In this document: one piece after another, positions 6,724 to 6,800 of the stretch
Layout: every line of letters begins with the position of its first letter
Numbering within the stretch: the stretch's first letter is position 1
Assembly: GCA_023265355.1 (NCBI GenBank)
Contig: JAHFTZ010000049.1
Location: 1 to 6,800, forward strand
DNA length: 6,800 bases
Direction of reading: 5' to 3'
Origin: Terriglobus sp.
GTDB lineage: Bacteria; Acidobacteriota; Terriglobia; Terriglobales; Acidobacteriaceae
Made by a program: the position numbers and the translations under genes
Notes under the pieces: generated by a model
Seen by the model: the letters and a program-made list of their open reading frames with translations, nothing else
Database searches by the model: none
What the model was told of the DNA's origin: nothing

Positions 6724-6729
6724 CCCTTC
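6724..6729 (-). promoter_or_regulatory. Ribosome binding site of the HTH gene
   Basis: GAAGGG on the minus strand, 7 bases before ATG 6716. It is the only convincing Shine-Dalgarno-like site before a gene in this window and decides the start of the HTH protein. Confidence 0.6.
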
Positions 6730-6800
6730 AAACGAAGCGAAATTAGGTACACCCGTTGAGGCGTGCCACCCGCTCTCTCAAACGTGCTGGAAAGCAGACC

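Noticed and set aside
6728..6784. Two copies of TCAAACG 50 bases apart upstream of the HTH gene
   Set aside because: A 7-base repeat is too short to distinguish from chance, and one copy overlaps the ribosome binding region.
6753..6800. Possible sigma-54 promoter (TGGCAC on the minus strand) before the HTH gene
   Set aside because: The -12 TTGC element is missing at the required spacing. A TTGAGA match to a -35 box also lacks a -10 box at 16-18 bases.

Overview
The window looks like chromosomal DNA of an acidobacterium, most likely the Terriglobia/Acidobacteriaceae group (Granulicella, Edaphobacter, Terriglobus and relatives). This is inferred from the moderately high GC, the poor Shine-Dalgarno sites before most genes, the Tat-exported sugar isomerase-like protein, and a small HTH protein whose 'SWKEIAQFFGKGVRTVQRWE' opening is typical of that phylum. 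No database search was possible.

Layout. At the left edge is the 3' part of a plus-strand gene (1-483) for a TlpA/ResA-like thioredoxin lipoprotein. Everything else is on the minus strand and reads right to left: a small HTH DNA-binding protein (6716-6327), a multi-pass membrane acyltransferase of the HGSNAT/DUF5009 type (6266-5082), a Tat-exported TIM-barrel sugar isomerase/epimerase-like protein (start 5013 or 5085, end 4168), a UPF0303/GlcG-type haem-degrading-domain protein (4083-3592), and a 1029-residue fused FAD-linked oxidase/iron-sulfur protein of the YdiJ/GlcD-GlcF type (3575-486). The first and last gene sets converge with only two bases between their stop codons.

The five minus-strand genes have gaps of 60, 68 (or a 4-base overlap), 84 and 16 bases, so they could be one operon headed by its own regulator. 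The two upstream enzymes suggest sugar chemistry at the envelope. The two downstream genes resemble the glycolate-oxidase (glcD, glcF, glcG) functions and suggest 2-hydroxyacid oxidation feeding electrons to the respiratory chain. A shared pathway is an inference from position only.

Coding density is very high and no stretch over 300 bases lacks a gene. I see no tRNA, rRNA, CRISPR array, insertion sequence or phage gene. I do not see a clearly new defence or mobile system. The best leads are a long imperfect hairpin between two of the operon genes (4110-4159), an apparent C-terminal membrane anchor on the YdiJ-like enzyme, and a palindrome in the gap behind the regulator gene.
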